The notes below the pieces were generated by a model, which made no database searches, had not been told where the DNA came from, and saw only the letters and a program-made list of their open reading frames with translations. Position numbers and translations under genes: made by a program. Of a DNA stretch of 64,000 nucleotides, positions 40,083-64,000 are shown piece after piece; the first letter of the stretch is position 1; every line of letters starts with the position of its first letter. Source of the stretch: Echiichthys vipera. Lineage: Eukaryota > Chordata > Actinopteri > Perciformes > Trachinidae. The stretch is from positions 23,373,123 to 23,437,122 of the forward strand of contig OY829648.1 of assembly GCA_963691815.1 (NCBI GenBank), in the 5' to 3' direction.

Positions 40083-42005
40083 AGCCAGCGGCGGTCATCT
40101 AACCTGGCTGCTGGTCAGTAATGGAGGAGACTATTTGTGTGAACACTGTTATCTCGACCCTTGTCCTGGGGTATACCCAATCAGGCTTAAGTGGTTGCAG
40201 TGAGTTGTGTAAGTTTGCTCACAGAACAGTGGAGATGTAGGCTGTTTGGGTGTAACATGACTAATTGTGCCTGAATGTATTTTTGGAAATTCAATCCAAA
40301 ATCCATTCACAATTGTTCGGGCTGCGGCAATTCATCATTTGAGGCATTGTCTAGATAATGGATTCATTCTTTTAATTCATTTTTCCAGCACAAATGCCAA
40401 ACTTTTGCTGGTTACAGCGTCTTCACTTTGGTGATTTTATGTTTTAAATCACACTAAATATGTTTGGGTTTAAAAAACAGTGAATCAATTAATATTAGAT
40501 TATTATTATTAATATAGATATGTATACCTGATTTCCATGTTAAAATTGGGAAAGTAACCCTTAACACATAGTAAACCCACCCTTATTATGTATAAACCTA
40601 TAGTCTTTTCTTTTTATTTTTTCTTTGTTTTTCTGTATTTTTTCTATTTATTTTGCAGTCTTTTGGTTCTAAAAGCAATTAAATTCTTGTTTCAAAAAAG
40701 ACATTACAGATTAATCAGTAAAGAAAACAATTACTATTCCTGTATATCTATCTTATCCTTAGTGAGATCACTGTCCTTACTGGCATCATTGATCCTCAAA
40801 TGTTTGATTTGTGAGTGCTTTGCCTTTATTTGATCTATTTGCAGCGTCTGTTAAAAGCAGTTAAAGATATAAAGTCTTACTAACAAAAATAACAGTGGTA
40901 AAGTGTAAGTGTAGAATGGAGTTTCCACATCAAACAAAAGCCAAGGATGGATGAAATATAATTTTCCTGACTGGTTCTTACTGCTTAATCTAGTCTACAT
41001 GAGTCACTTTGTGTGTATGTGCTTCAGATGAACACTAACAGTTAAGAAGGTCTTATTCATTTTTACTAAGCATCTTTATACAACACACAGATGTTCCAGC
41101 CAACACGAGCAAACAGAATATTTAGGTTAATATCCCAGCTATCTCAGTCAGGTTTGTATCTAATGAGATAAGAGCCTATCTGGGTTGCAGAGAAGAGAGT
41201 ATGATGTTTGCTCTCACCATCTCAGACACTGACTGCTTATGTTTATCCGTTTATCTCTTCCCCCATCAGGTCACTGATATTAACCTCTTTTTATAGTTTG
41301 GATATTATATGACACTTGTATGAGTTACGATTGTCCCTACCCTTATCACACAGATGCAGTAAAACATTGCAATACATTTTGTTTGTTATCATATTAATCA
41401 TTTAATTAAGATATTGTTTGTACATTGAAGGATTAATTTAACATGGACTCTGTCATTAAAGAGTTTCAGGGTCCAGTAATTGTCTACATGGCTTTTCTAC
41501 CCTGATAAGGATAAACTGAAAAGAGAAAATGGACTCCTTTGTTTTATGGAAATTAGTCAAATGTAAAGATGTTTATTCTGTACAAAATAGAGCTTCCTTT
41601 CCAGATAAATTGTTCAAAAACTAATTACAAATCCACAACTTTAACAGACAATGGTGAGGATATAAATGCAGCAAGGCACAATAAGAGCTCCTTCTAGATC
41701 ATTTTCTTCAATAGTAAAATATGAGTAAATGGCTGTGTGACTCTCTGGAACGTAAAGTTGCAGGCCCTTGGCAACGGGATCATCCAGCCTGATTTATACC
41801 CTGAGAAAGGCTTGTGTCCAAGGACATAAATTTAGTTGCGGTGTGCACTGAGAAAAGGGGAAGGCCTATAAACCGGCTGGGACACAGAGAGAGTCAGAGA
41901 CACAGAGAGAGGGAACAATGGGCAGCCATCAGGAGGAGAGCCCCAACAGCTGCAAAGCCCTGCATCTCACGTGCACCTACAAGCGTGCACCCACATATAC
42001 ATATA

Positions 42006-42115
<110 letters not shown>

Positions 42116-42228
42116 TGCACAGAGTTTTCTTCCTCATACACCCGTAGTCTCGGCCATCTGAAAGGGGGCCAGCTTAGCAGATGTTCTGCCACTGCCTTCA
42201 CAAAGGGCACAAGTGACTGGTGGAGTTA

Positions 42229-43185
42229 AAAAAAAAAGAATAGAATAGAATAGAATTACTTTAATGATCCCAGACTGGGAAATTATTTTGTAACAGCAGT
42301 AGTGGGTCAGTTAATAAAAACTTTGTACATAACATAAATAGAATCAAATATATACATAGTGTATATATACAGTGCACCGTGTGCTATAAACCATAAACAA
42401 TAATAATATATACAACAAAATATGGAAAATAAACTATAACAATAATAATATATGCAAAAAAAACAGTAGAGAGAGCAGAGTTCTCTGTCAGGCAGAGGTG
42501 AGAGAGTTATTATAAAAAGTGATGGATTGTGGCAGGAAAGATTTCCTGAATCTGTTGCTACGACAGCGAAGCTGAAGCAGCCTTCTGGAGAAGGTGCTCC
42601 GCTGTCTGACCAGTGTGAGTTGGAGAGGGTGGAGAGGATTATCTGTTTGCAGCCAATCACAGAGCCAGCCTTCCTGATCACTTTGTTGAGTCTGTTGGTG
42701 TTGCTGGCTCCAATGCTGTTTCCCCAACAAACCACAGCAAAGAAAAGTACACTGGCCACCACAGACTGATAAAAGATCTCCAACATCTTGCTGCACATGT
42801 TGAAGGATCTCAGCTTCCTCAGTAAGTAAAGTCTGCTCATCCCCTTCTTGTAAACAGCTTCAGTGTTAGATCTCCAGTCCAGTCTGTGGTTGATGGTAAC
42901 ACCCAGGTACTTGTAATCCTCCACCGCCTCCACATCCTTTCCCAGAATGCACAGAGGTTGGAAAGCCGTCATCCTTTTCTTCCTGAAATCTATCACCATC
43001 TCTCTGGTCTTGCTGATGTTTAGCCGCAGGTGATTCTGTCCAGTCCACTTCACAAAGTTGTCTACCAGTGCCCTGTACTCCTCCTCCTGTCCCTCACTTA
43101 TGCACCCAACAACAGCCGAGTCGTCAGAAAACGGGAGACAAACTTCCACATTTTCTCCTTCACTATATGCAAAATCTCTTGACAA
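42229..43185 (-). mobile_element. Rex/Babar-like non-LTR retrotransposon, 3' fragment
   Basis: The minus strand encodes the end of a reverse transcriptase polyprotein: FSDDSAVVGCI, NHLRLNISKTREMVIDFRKK, YKYLGVTINHRLDW, LYLLRKLRSFN and YQSVVASVLFFAVVCWG. A frameshift near 42650 moves the last part (LLQLRCRSNRFRKSFLPQSI) into another frame. The element ends with CCCAGTCTGGGATCATTAAAG and a (TTCTA)n tail at 42237-42262. The 5' side stops near 43185 without the catalytic domain, as usual for 5'-truncated insertions. The family name is from recall of similar fish elements. Confidence 0.82.
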
Positions 43186-46100
43186 GTGCTTATTTTATGT
43201 CATTCATACCAATTTTGCTCAATAATGAGGTGATATTGTGTTGTATCAAAAAAAGTCTTGAATAAATAGAAGAAATGTAAAGGATATTGACAGTAGGTGT
43301 GCCAAAACAACACAGCGCCGAGCCTATTGGTGCCTACCGAAGACTTAAATCTCACAAATGACTAACACATATATATTTTAAAGCTAATTCATTTCCTAAA
43401 ACACATGGCCACTCTAACTTTTAGCAGACGATAATCAAACAGGGATTTATTACACTATATATACATATTTACAGCAGCAGGATGGTATTTTGATAATTTA
43501 TTAATCGTTAAAGTAGGCCTATACATTTTTTTCAACAAAAATCCAGAAAATCCAGTGGTTTTGGCTTCTCAAATTTGAATATTCTTCTTCTTTGTTATTA
43601 AACCGAAAATGGTTGGGTTCTGAACTGCTGGTCAAACAAAACAAGCAATTTGAATGTTTACATTCAGAATTAAGAAAATTGAGATAAACATTTTCCATTA
43701 TTTTCTGACACTTTATAGACCAAACAATTACTCATGTAAAGTACCTCAACATTTTACAGCATCTGGATATACTGTATGTGCTTAGTTATATACCATCACT
43801 GCATGTATTTCTGTTTAACCTCAAGTAATAATATCACAAGACAGGGTCAGATTTTCAGGAATGCAAGAAATTTCCAACAAGAAAATTGCACAGATAGACG
43901 TTATTTGTCAAAAAGATATTGCTCATGCCCTGCAGGGAATGTGTTGAATAATTGCACTATTTGTGTCCTTGCTGATGCATATAGCCTCTCCCGCTTGCTC
44001 TCCCTTTTTCTCTCTACACGCAAACACACTGTGCAGCCTGCAGGTTTTGACCTGTAAATAACTGCCCAGACAGGGTCTAGTCAGTCAGATGGGGAGGCAG
44101 GCTGAGGCGTCAGGGCCTACACGGCTCCTGCAGAGCAACAACAGATGCTTATCATGTTTTACTGAGGGTAGAGGTGGTGGTGGGGGGAGGAGGGAGGGAG
44201 AATGTGGGGTCCTATCGATGAATGGCTCTGACAATAAATGCCCTCAATCATGGGTTGACATTAAGGAGAGGCAAAATTATGCGAGGAGTGTTACAATGCA
44301 GTCAGATTCAGTCAGAGAGAGGAGGAATGTGTGTGTAGGTATTTGAGTGTAACTGTGTGTGCCTTAAGAGAAGCAGAGAGCGCATGTGCACTCTCACACC
44401 CACTGCAGCTTTTCAGCAGCTCATCCTCTCGCACATTCCAAGAGGCAACAGCAAACAAATGGCTTAAGGTTCAAGTGAAGTATGTTTCATTCCTTTCTCC
44501 GCTGTCTCGGACGCTCTTAAAGTCTCGGGTTGGGCCGGGAGTAGGGACAGGGGTTTGATGCAAGGTCAAAGAGGAGAGGATTGCTCAAGATACACTTCAG
44601 ATAAAAGTGTCAGTCTGTTAATCGGCAGTGATCCATCATGTGGCAGGCCGTGCTTTTAGGTTGGCGTCGCCATTGGCGGATGAAAAATAGCCTTTGTGTG
44701 TGTGTAATAATGAAGATGAAACTATGAAAAGACAAATTCCTCATGACATAGACAATCCTGCTAATTTGTAAAGGTTAAGAGATGATTCAGAGCTTGTAGA
44801 TTACGACTATCCACCTTATTGTTTCTCTGTGTTTCTCTGCAGAGGGTCGAGCCACATTTTCCCCCTGAGACGAGAGTTGTTTTCCCTGCTGTTTGCTGGA
44901 ATGCCTTCACAGATACAAGTGAAGGTGGTAATTTGAAGTCCTGGCTCACTACTCTCAAACTGAATTTAATTCACATTTCGGGACAGATATGTGTTGAATT
45001 TCAAAAGGCAGGCTGAAGCTGCATTCCACGTATACCATCACCCAGACCTACAGCCCAATCCTGGGTACGCGAATACATTTATACACCTGCATTACTAAAA
45101 AGGCAACATTCAGATGATATTTGAAGATATCCTCATACTTTATATGGATTTTTAAATGCTGAATGAAATATATGAAATACCCTGGCATAATATAATAACT
45201 ACATTAACAGTCCTGTTCTTGAGGTATTTGTTTACATTTAATGCTACTTTTACTGCACTACATTTCAGAGGGAAATATTGTACTTTTGTGGGCGTCACGG
45301 TGATGTGGTGGTTAGCACTGTGGCCTCACAGCAAGAGGATTCCTGATTCGAATCTATGTGGAGTTTGCATGTTCTGCAGGTGTTAGGTTCATTGATGTCT
45401 CTAAATTGCCCGTAGGTGTGAGAGTGAATGGTTGGCTGTCTCTATGCGCCTGTGCCTGTCTCCTCCTGCTATAGACTAGCGTCCTGTCCAGGGTGTACCC
45501 TATCTCACGTCCAATGTCGGCTGGGATCGCCTCCCCCGCGACCCCATTATAGGGATAAGTGGTTGAAGATGACGGATGATGATATTGTGCTTTTGACTTC
45601 ACATTTGTTTGAAAGCTAAAGTCAGATTCTGGACTCATGTTAGAAACAGCACTGCTGCTGGACCCCATCCTGCTGTGACCCCCGCTGTCTGAGTGAATTA
45701 TAATTGATTCAGCCAATAAGTAACTCTGTCTCCAGGCTGCTGCCCTTTGCTTTCCTCCCCGGAGAAGTAGTCTAGCACCTATATTGAGAATTAACAGAGA
45801 GGCCATTTTGAGTATTTTGCCAGGTGTTTATGTCTTTATGTCTGTGGACAGAATTTGTTAATGTGATAATGTCCCAACTGTGCAAGATACAGTCACAAAA
45901 CTTTACAGGTGAGAAGTGGAGATCAAAATGAGAAAGTCGAGATTGAAGATGGGTATAGTCCGAGCAAGGACACTGGAGGTAGGGAGGGGCCTGGCTCCAG
46001 CCACTTTATGTACAAGATGCAGTCCCAAAACTACAGCTTTGTAGTGGGGAGCAGAATGAAGGTGAAGTTCAAAGATGGATGTGGTCTGTGCAAGCCCGAA

Positions 46101-47279
46101 ACCTCACGATTTGGTGTTGCGGCTGGTGAGACCCCAAGTTTATGTATTATCTATAAAAAAGGGAAATATTCTCATTATGGTGACATCTTTTAAATGTCTT
46201 TTGTCCGACTAACACTAATAACCAAAGACATTAATTTTACAGGGATTTGTGACATTGTTGCTCAACTGATCGATTCATTCAATCGTTTCAGCTCTAGATG
46301 GAATAGCCACTGCTGCCAGGCACTCATAAGACTACTAAGAATATTAATTTTCCTGCATTTACAAATGAGATGCACAGATTTACTGATATAGCCTATGGAT
46401 CACATCCCAAACATCCTCACTGTGGAGACTGTAGTCTTTTAAAATGATTCCATTCTCTAGTCTTTGGTAGGCCTATTGATGTTGAGTTTAAGAGGACCCA
46501 GTCTTGATAATATCTACGTTAGTCATTGCTTATCCTCCTCCAACAGGACATTTGCATTATCACTTTAGCTTTTTAATTAATCAGAAAGACCACTGTGGTG
46601 TTTTCTATAGTAATGTATTTAACAGTGACACTGCACATCAATAAACTCTGCAGTAAATGCACCAGAGTAATTCAAAAGTCAGATAATTTGACCTCTGACC
46701 TTTTGGAGAAGCATAAGGCCCCTTTATTTATTAGCAATTTTTACAACTACAGAAGTGAAGGAATATTTTAAATACTTTAGCAATTAAATTATTAATGTTT
46801 TGAAACATTATGGTTATCAAGGTGTTAATGCCGTTACATTTTATGAATGCTTTATTAATAAGAAAGTAATAAACCGTGAGCCTTTATTAATGATTTTATC
46901 AACATGTGTTACATTCTATTACCTTTATTGGTGAGAAGAAACAACAGCATATATTCTTCGTATTCAAGGTTTAAAGGCTAGACTACTTGATCTATCTGTC
47001 AGTCACAACTCATTTTTTTATTACATTATAAGTAACTTAAATCAAAAATGCCTATATCTCCTACTCCTGGCTTTTCAATTATGGAAATGTGCTGCTTTCG
47101 TTATGTGACGAGCATTAACAAACTTAATTTAGTTGGACATTAGGTAATTGTTAAGATGCTTTTGTGCAGTTTTGTCAGAGACAGCCCATGTTGTGCGCAG
47201 GTTCCCTGAACTCTGAGCCATGAAAATATGCCAAATATCTGCTGCAAACATGAGGAGGAGGTGAGGCGCTAGAGAGAAA

Positions 47280-47283
<4 letters not shown>
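43186..47283. other. Intergenic stretch between C1orf52 and SYDE2, right part
   Basis: Apart from the SINE-like copy at 45289-45581, I see no repeat or gene. The open frame 45909-46193 has no recognisable domain. Confidence 0.6.
45289..45581 (+). mobile_element. tRNA-like SINE-type repeat, copy 2
   Basis: The head GATGTGGTGGTTAGCACTGTGG and GATTCGAATC resemble pol III A and B boxes. The body shares TCTAAATTGCCCGTAGGTGTG, ATAGACTAGCGTCCTGTCC and TCGGCTGGGATCGCC with copy 1. A deletion lies near 45378 where CATGTTCTGCAGGTG skips the usual middle part. Confidence 0.72.
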
Positions 47284-47358
<75 letters not shown>

Positions 47359-47513
47359 GGAGTGAGGGAGGGAGAGAGAGAGGGAGGGAGGGAGAGAGAG
47401 AGGGAGGGAGGGAGAGAGAGAGAGGGAGGGAGGGAGAGAGAGGGAGGGAGGGAGAGAGAGAGAGAGAAAAAAAGAGGGAGGGAGGGTAGAGTGTGTGTAG
47501 AGCAGAGGGGAGG
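47284..47513. repeat. (GA)n and degenerate purine tract upstream of SYDE2
   Basis: About 37 pure AG repeats (47284-47357) are followed by GGGAGGGAGAGAGAG-type sequence to 47513, all purine on the plus strand with few interruptions. It lies 200-430 bases before the start codon. Long homopurine tracts can form triplex DNA and often sit in nucleosome-free promoter regions. Confidence 0.95.
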
Positions 47514-47717
47514 GAGAGAGAGGTGGTGCAGTTGAGCAGAGGGAGCCAGGAGTGAGTGAGGCGACAGAGCGGAGGTGACAGCGGAGAATGGAGAGGAGCC
47601 CGTCCGCCCGGCGAGCTTTGACCGCGGCGAGCGAGGAGAACCCACTCGGCCCTTCCCTTCTGGAGCCAGCGTGCTGAAAGAAACCGGGAGGAATTAACTG
47701 GGGGGCAAAGGAAAGGA
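47500..47717 (+). promoter_or_regulatory. SYDE2 5' UTR / promoter-proximal region with a 29-codon uORF
   Basis: GC-rich, CpG-containing sequence directly before the SYDE2 start. An upstream ATG at 47588 opens a 29-residue frame (starting MERSPSARRALTAASEE) that stops at 47675-47677, 40 bases before the main ATG and in a different frame. If transcribed, it could dampen SYDE2 translation. The transcription start is not visible. Confidence 0.45.
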
Positions 47718-59160
<11,443 letters not shown>

Positions 59161-62100
59161 GTAAGGCAAAAAAATAAAGGTATATTCACACCTCCACTCA
59201 TTCTTACTTTCCTTCCCTTCCTGCGTTTTGTTGCCTTTTTAATTCAGTCTTTCCCTCTCATTTATTTGGAATGATGCTTGAGGGCCAATTGTTGTTTGTC
59301 GTTTTGTCTCTCAGGCAGTTTCTCTCAGCAGATATTTTTGCGGTCGAGCACACCTTTGGCACAAATTACAGCTGTTGAAAACGTTTCCAATCAACAAATC
59401 AACAGGCTTATTTAACTGCAAGTAATTCCTGTTATACGAAGGCTGTCCTTAGAAATATATAGTATTTCACTGTGAAGTAGTGTCCCTCCACTCAAAAGTT
59501 TCACTTCCCTGAAATTTGAGATTCAAAGGCATTACTGTCAGTAAAGAGAGAAAACACACTGCCATCATAGCTGTCACCCACTGCAACTTACAAGCACACA
59601 AACAACAGAAACATATAAAACATGCTAACCACACTTCTGATACGTCTGCCAGTTGCCGATTTTAGCGTCAACACACTCATCTGAGTCTGGGTCTGGCAGA
59701 TGCTGGGTTAAGGATGCAGGAACTGTCTTATGTCTTCAAATCTATGACAAATATTTCCATCCTAGCTCAGTTTTTTCTTGCTGTGTTCTGTTTGATTGGA
59801 TCAAACAGGAGCTGTGGCTTTTTAATCATATTGCTCCATATCACTGTCCCTCATTAGTTAAACTCAGACAGACTTTATCTAGGAGGAATTCAACAGGCCT
59901 TCCTCAGAGGAAAGAATATCTGTTTACTTGTGACTGCAGCTCACACAGAGGGCTGTGAACTGTGTACATTTGTGGTTCTGAAATGTTCTTATAGAGCTTT
60001 AAAACTAGAAAGCTTTATTATTAAAGCAGAATGTATTCATAATCTGCAGAATTACCGCAAATTAATTGAAGTACTCTCTCTGCACTTTTTGATTTACTTG
60101 TGTGCTTGAAGATTGTTGACAACCTCGGCGACGGCATAATGATGACAGCCAGCACACGGCTCCCTGTCTCTTAATAAGCTCAGTCTGTTTTTTCTAGCTT
60201 CCGACTTTTTGTTCTCTCTGATCTGGCAACATGGTAGTTTGAACCAATTGGCACATCTTGAGCTGAGCCTATAATTACAACTTTTGACAACACTTTTTTG
60301 TGGCACGCAATAGCCATTTCTAGTCTAGGAAGCAGAAAAGTGGGGCTGAATCGTTTGAGTATGATGACCGAAATCTAATACTTCAGCTTTAGTTTTCACA
60401 GTTTTACTGCAGGAATGAAGGATTGAAATGAGCTCAGAAATGTTTCTCTCCCCGTGAAATACTACAGTTTAAAAAGTTGAAACCACAATTCGATGAGACC
60501 TGTTTGTATTAATTAAACATACTCTTGGCTGCATGTTTCACAACAATAATCAGTGCATACAAAGACACTGTTTATCTGGAGTGGAAAGTTCTTAACTCCC
60601 TGAGGTGTTGCATTAGCTCACAAAACAAATCTGCCCATGACAAGGACACAGGTTTGATTGGCTGCTGATAAACTCCTTGATCCTCATCGACTGGCGTCAA
60701 ACCCTTGGCTCTCTATGACATCACGTGTGGCTCAGCAAAACTCTCCGCCCTGAGAGACTCTTCTCGTAGGATTAGGATTTAACAAGTCTCGAATGAGTCT
60801 CAGTGTACCGGCACAGGAAAGGCACTAATCATAACGCACAGAGCTAATTAAATTCAGGCTATTTCTGCCTGCACCTTTTGATAGGTTTCAGTCCTATTTT
60901 GCAGTCCAGATTAAATTTGCTGGTGTCATTATAGCATTTCATGCTGGGTTAGCAGATGAGTGGATATAATTGGAGGCAGCAGTTGCTTCTTCAGCAGTCT
61001 TAACAGTGAAGACATGTTGTTCTGCAAGGCTTTTTTTTTTAATGCTCACTGAAATGTCTACCTTTTTCAAAAAAAGTGATTAATGTTCCATCAGCATGGT
61101 ACCATTCAAAGACCTAATTTACATCCTGTAATGAGATTCTGTTTAATGAGAGTAGCAGGCCTGTGATAGAGTGTGTGTTACCAGTGCTCTGACTGGTCGC
61201 TGTGAAAATGAGAAGCGGGAGCAGAAGTGTTGTTGTTTTTTTTCCTTCTCCCTCACGCTCCGGAACTGCCTCCCTCTCTGCTGCCTGTTGACTTTGCAAT
61301 TGATTCCTGTGGGTATGGCGACGCCATCCCACACTTCACTGCAGCATAAATGACCAACAAACCAGGCTGCATGTAATCAAAGGGGAAACGCTCATTACTG
61401 GTTGTTTGTGTGTGTGTTGTCGGTGCAGTCATTGGGCAAAATCGAAGAAATAGAAACCTCTTATACCTACAGAAATGACTGTGTACTTTGTGGTTGCTGT
61501 TAACTCAGTTTGTATTAGCTGCAGCATGACACTGCACTCCTCCACTCACACTGGTAGGGAGGGTTGGAGTGAAAAGAGCAGCTTTCTGTGGGTGCTCACT
61601 CCACCCTGCATCCATTGTCCCATCTCTTCTCTACAGGGTCAAACTGGGCCGGTTTGGGGACATGGATAATTACTTTTTTTTTTAACCTTTTGTGTATTTT
61701 CTACCCATTTGTCAGCTAAACGGAACTTTTACAACTTAAGACTAGAGGACAAAATGAAGTGAAAATGAAATTAGTGCATGTTTACCTTCCTATAGCCCAA
61801 AAAGATCAAAACATATCTGCAGTGGTTGGAGGGTTATTGATCAGAATGATGCTTTGCCAGGTTCTGACTCTATAAGGAAACGCATGTACTTCTTCAGACA
61901 ATACATAACATACATACAAAACATTATTACACTATTTTGTGTTGTTACCTTTTGAGGTGACTAAAATGCATTACTTAAAGAGCCGTAGCAATTCTTGTGC
62001 ATGTTGTAGACCATTTACAACAACTCACATATACTTTATATCACAGCTAACCATTTTAAAAACTGTACATTTTAGTTTAAGGTATTTTCCACTTTTTAGG

Positions 62101-64000
62101 CAGCCATTGCCTTCCATTTATTTTAGCAAAGTATATAAACAAATTAAGAAACGATTGTTACTGACTTCTGTCATCCATCACAGTAACCAAGTCCGCTGGA
62201 AAAAAAAATACAAATAATGTTAGCGTTACTTTAATGCCATGCAGACCTTCCAAATTAGTCTGGACTTTTACTGTAGTAATTACAGTAGTTTTCCTGCGCA
62301 GTAGAGAAAAGAACACAATACAGTAGTTGCCTCAAATGGCAAGAAAGAAAATGCGGTGAAAATGAATTAAATGTACAACATGCATTGAAAACGGATACCA
62401 ACTGTGAAATATATGATTTATGGTTAAAATGCTAACGCACTGGTATGGTCTTTTAGTTCTTCATGAAAGCCTGAACCAAAATAACAGAATATGAAATGCT
62501 GTTACAAACTAAACCTCACGTGTTGGTTGGTAGTAGCATAATTGTTACAGTAACATAATTGTGAGCTTTATCTGTACCGCATCTGCGTGTATGTGTGTTA
62601 AGGGCACCACATCATGTGTTGCCTCACCACATTTCAGTAAATGTGCCCACGCCTCAGAGGGAATAATAGCCTCTGATGAAGCTTTGTCAAAGTCTTTAAG
62701 AACAAAAAAAAAACAAGCAGTGCAGCCAGTGTTGAACTCCACTATTTTGCCCCATCTTTTCTTCATAAATATGAGCCCATACAGACTTCACTTTATCTGC
62801 AGGGCTAAGGATTTGACAGGCCTTTCGTTGATTAAGCATGAATAAGAGCGCCTGCTGAATTAATGAAGCAGTGCAGATGTAGATGACTCTCTGCGACTAT
62901 AGCTTTCCTCTGTTCGGCTGGCTGGTTCTTTTTCCTTCACCGGATACACTCCAGACTCCTCGTGTGCTGCCTATTGACTGACTTTTTGTCCATCTGAATG
63001 CTCTATTTGTATGGAGAATAATGATTGATGGACTTTGGGGGTGGTGAGCATGGTGGGTTCCCAATCTCTTGTTCCCTTTAGTGGTTGTTTGGGGAATCTG
63101 ACTTGGCTGGCGCTCAGGAAGGAATCAGAGCTATTTCTGGGGGTTGTTTTGGTCCTGCTGGCTGCTAGGTTGGAGAATTGGCCCCGGCTGCTAAAGTTAC
63201 ATGAGAGTTAAAGCCTCTGAGCTCAAACCTGGAATCTAATCTCGGCTGACGATTGCACGGTTGGATCTGGAGGAAGTCAACAACTCAGAGGAGCAATGTT
63301 GTGAGAGCAGCACTTCAAAACCAGAGCAGATTCCTTAGCTTGGTGCTAGATGTGAAGTTCAGGTCACATTGTTTTCTCATGGCTCTCTCTCTCTGGTCTG
63401 TTCTTCATTTCAACCCCAGAGCAGCTGTAGAAAAGTGTGCTGGTCTCTGTTTTGATGAGTAAATGGGTCCATCTGTGTACACTAATGCATACTCAATCCT
63501 TAATTGTTCATGTATGCATTGGGGGTCACAATATGTAGTTCAGTTGGTAGAGAATCTGATCCTGATCATGTATTGATGAGAGGTTTTTCAAGCATGTTTA
63601 GAACCCCCAAACACTTTTATTCTATTACAAAACTATACATTTGACTGTATCTGACTGTATTTTTACGGTTGCAACATGGTGACAAAATGTTTCCACAGAC
63701 AAACAGACAAATAAACACCTACTAAAACACTCAAAACTGCCTCTGTGTTAGTTAGAAAGGGGCCTTGGTACCCCAATTTTATGCCCCTGGCCCATTAACC
63801 GTGCAAGATGCCATCACAAAACGTTGTGGCAGTGCTGCAGGGCTGCAGGCTGTCCAGAAATAGCAGCCACTCTGTTGGTTGAGTTACAGCAGAGCAGGAA
63901 TGCCTGCAGTGGTGGGCGAGCTAGTCTACATGAGGGCTGCTTTGGCAGGGGGCCATGTTTTGCTAGTGAGAAGGCCTGCATGCTTGGATATATTAGCAGG
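59161..64000 (+). other. SYDE2 intron 3, open at the right edge
   Basis: No exon encoding C2 or RhoGAP sequence is found up to the edge, so the intron is at least 4.8 kb. It includes a fragment of repeat family A (about 59470-59730), a compact TGACATCACGTG site at 60716-60727, and complex AT/GC-mixed stretches near 60600-60960 and 62790-62990 that look like possible conserved non-coding DNA. The rest shows nothing recognisable. Confidence 0.65.
59470..59730. repeat. Dispersed repeat family A, copy 4 (partial, SYDE2 intron 3)
   Basis: Contains AGTGTCCCTCCACTCAAAAG, TTTGAGATTCAAAGGC and ACTCATCTGAGTCTGGGTCT, which match the head and middle of copies 1 and 2. It breaks off after the GCTGGGTTAAGGATG block. 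Confidence 0.6.

Noticed and set aside
42307..43185. 292-codon minus-strand frame as a host gene
   Set aside because: The protein is the C-terminal part of a non-LTR reverse transcriptase with a frameshift and a LINE-type tail.
45289..45360. Possible tRNA gene (A- and B-box-like strings)
   Set aside because: No full cloverleaf is evident, and the block continues into a SINE-type body shared with 25882-26143.

Overview
This is animal DNA, almost certainly from a teleost fish. The sequence is AT-rich and mostly non-coding. It carries many long dinucleotide microsatellites, 5'-truncated non-LTR retrotransposons whose 3' tails are short tandem repeats, tRNA-like SINE-type repeats and small MITE-like elements of kinds widespread in fish. 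Genes are split by GT-AG introns. Nothing bacterial or viral is present.

Layout. Positions 1-30900 contain no gene I can identify. This stretch holds microsatellites, a GC-richer promoter-like patch near 4.0-4.5 kb, a TTAA-flanked MITE (13.2-13.8 kb), copies of several dispersed repeat families, a broken L2-like LINE with a 47-bp minisatellite in its tail (18.85-21.18 kb, minus strand), and a dense microsatellite cluster at 24.3-24.95 kb. Positions 30951-34223 hold a complete three-exon plus-strand gene for the orthologue of human C1orf52. A hAT-like MITE with a perfect 8-bp target duplication (34316-34714) sits just after its stop codon. Positions 36-47 kb are intergenic, with a truncated Rex/Babar-like LINE (42.23-43.19 kb, minus strand) and a SINE-like repeat (45.29-45.58 kb). 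From 47718 to the right edge lies the 5' part of SYDE2, a Rho GTPase-activating protein related to synapse-defective-1. Its large first coding exon, exon 2 and exon 3 are visible and agree in splice phase. The exons for the C2 and RhoGAP domains lie beyond the window.

The two genes are adjacent and on the same strand. From my knowledge of human 1p22.3, C1orf52 and SYDE2 are neighbours there too, so this is conserved synteny. BCL10 and DDAH1, which follow C1orf52 on the far side in human, were not found here. The two genes are not known to share a pathway.

I found no convincing new biological system. The best second-look items are the MITE in the C1orf52 3' region, a 29-codon upstream ORF and a long GA tract before SYDE2, the higher-order minisatellite in the LINE tail, and the multi-copy uncharacterised repeat families.
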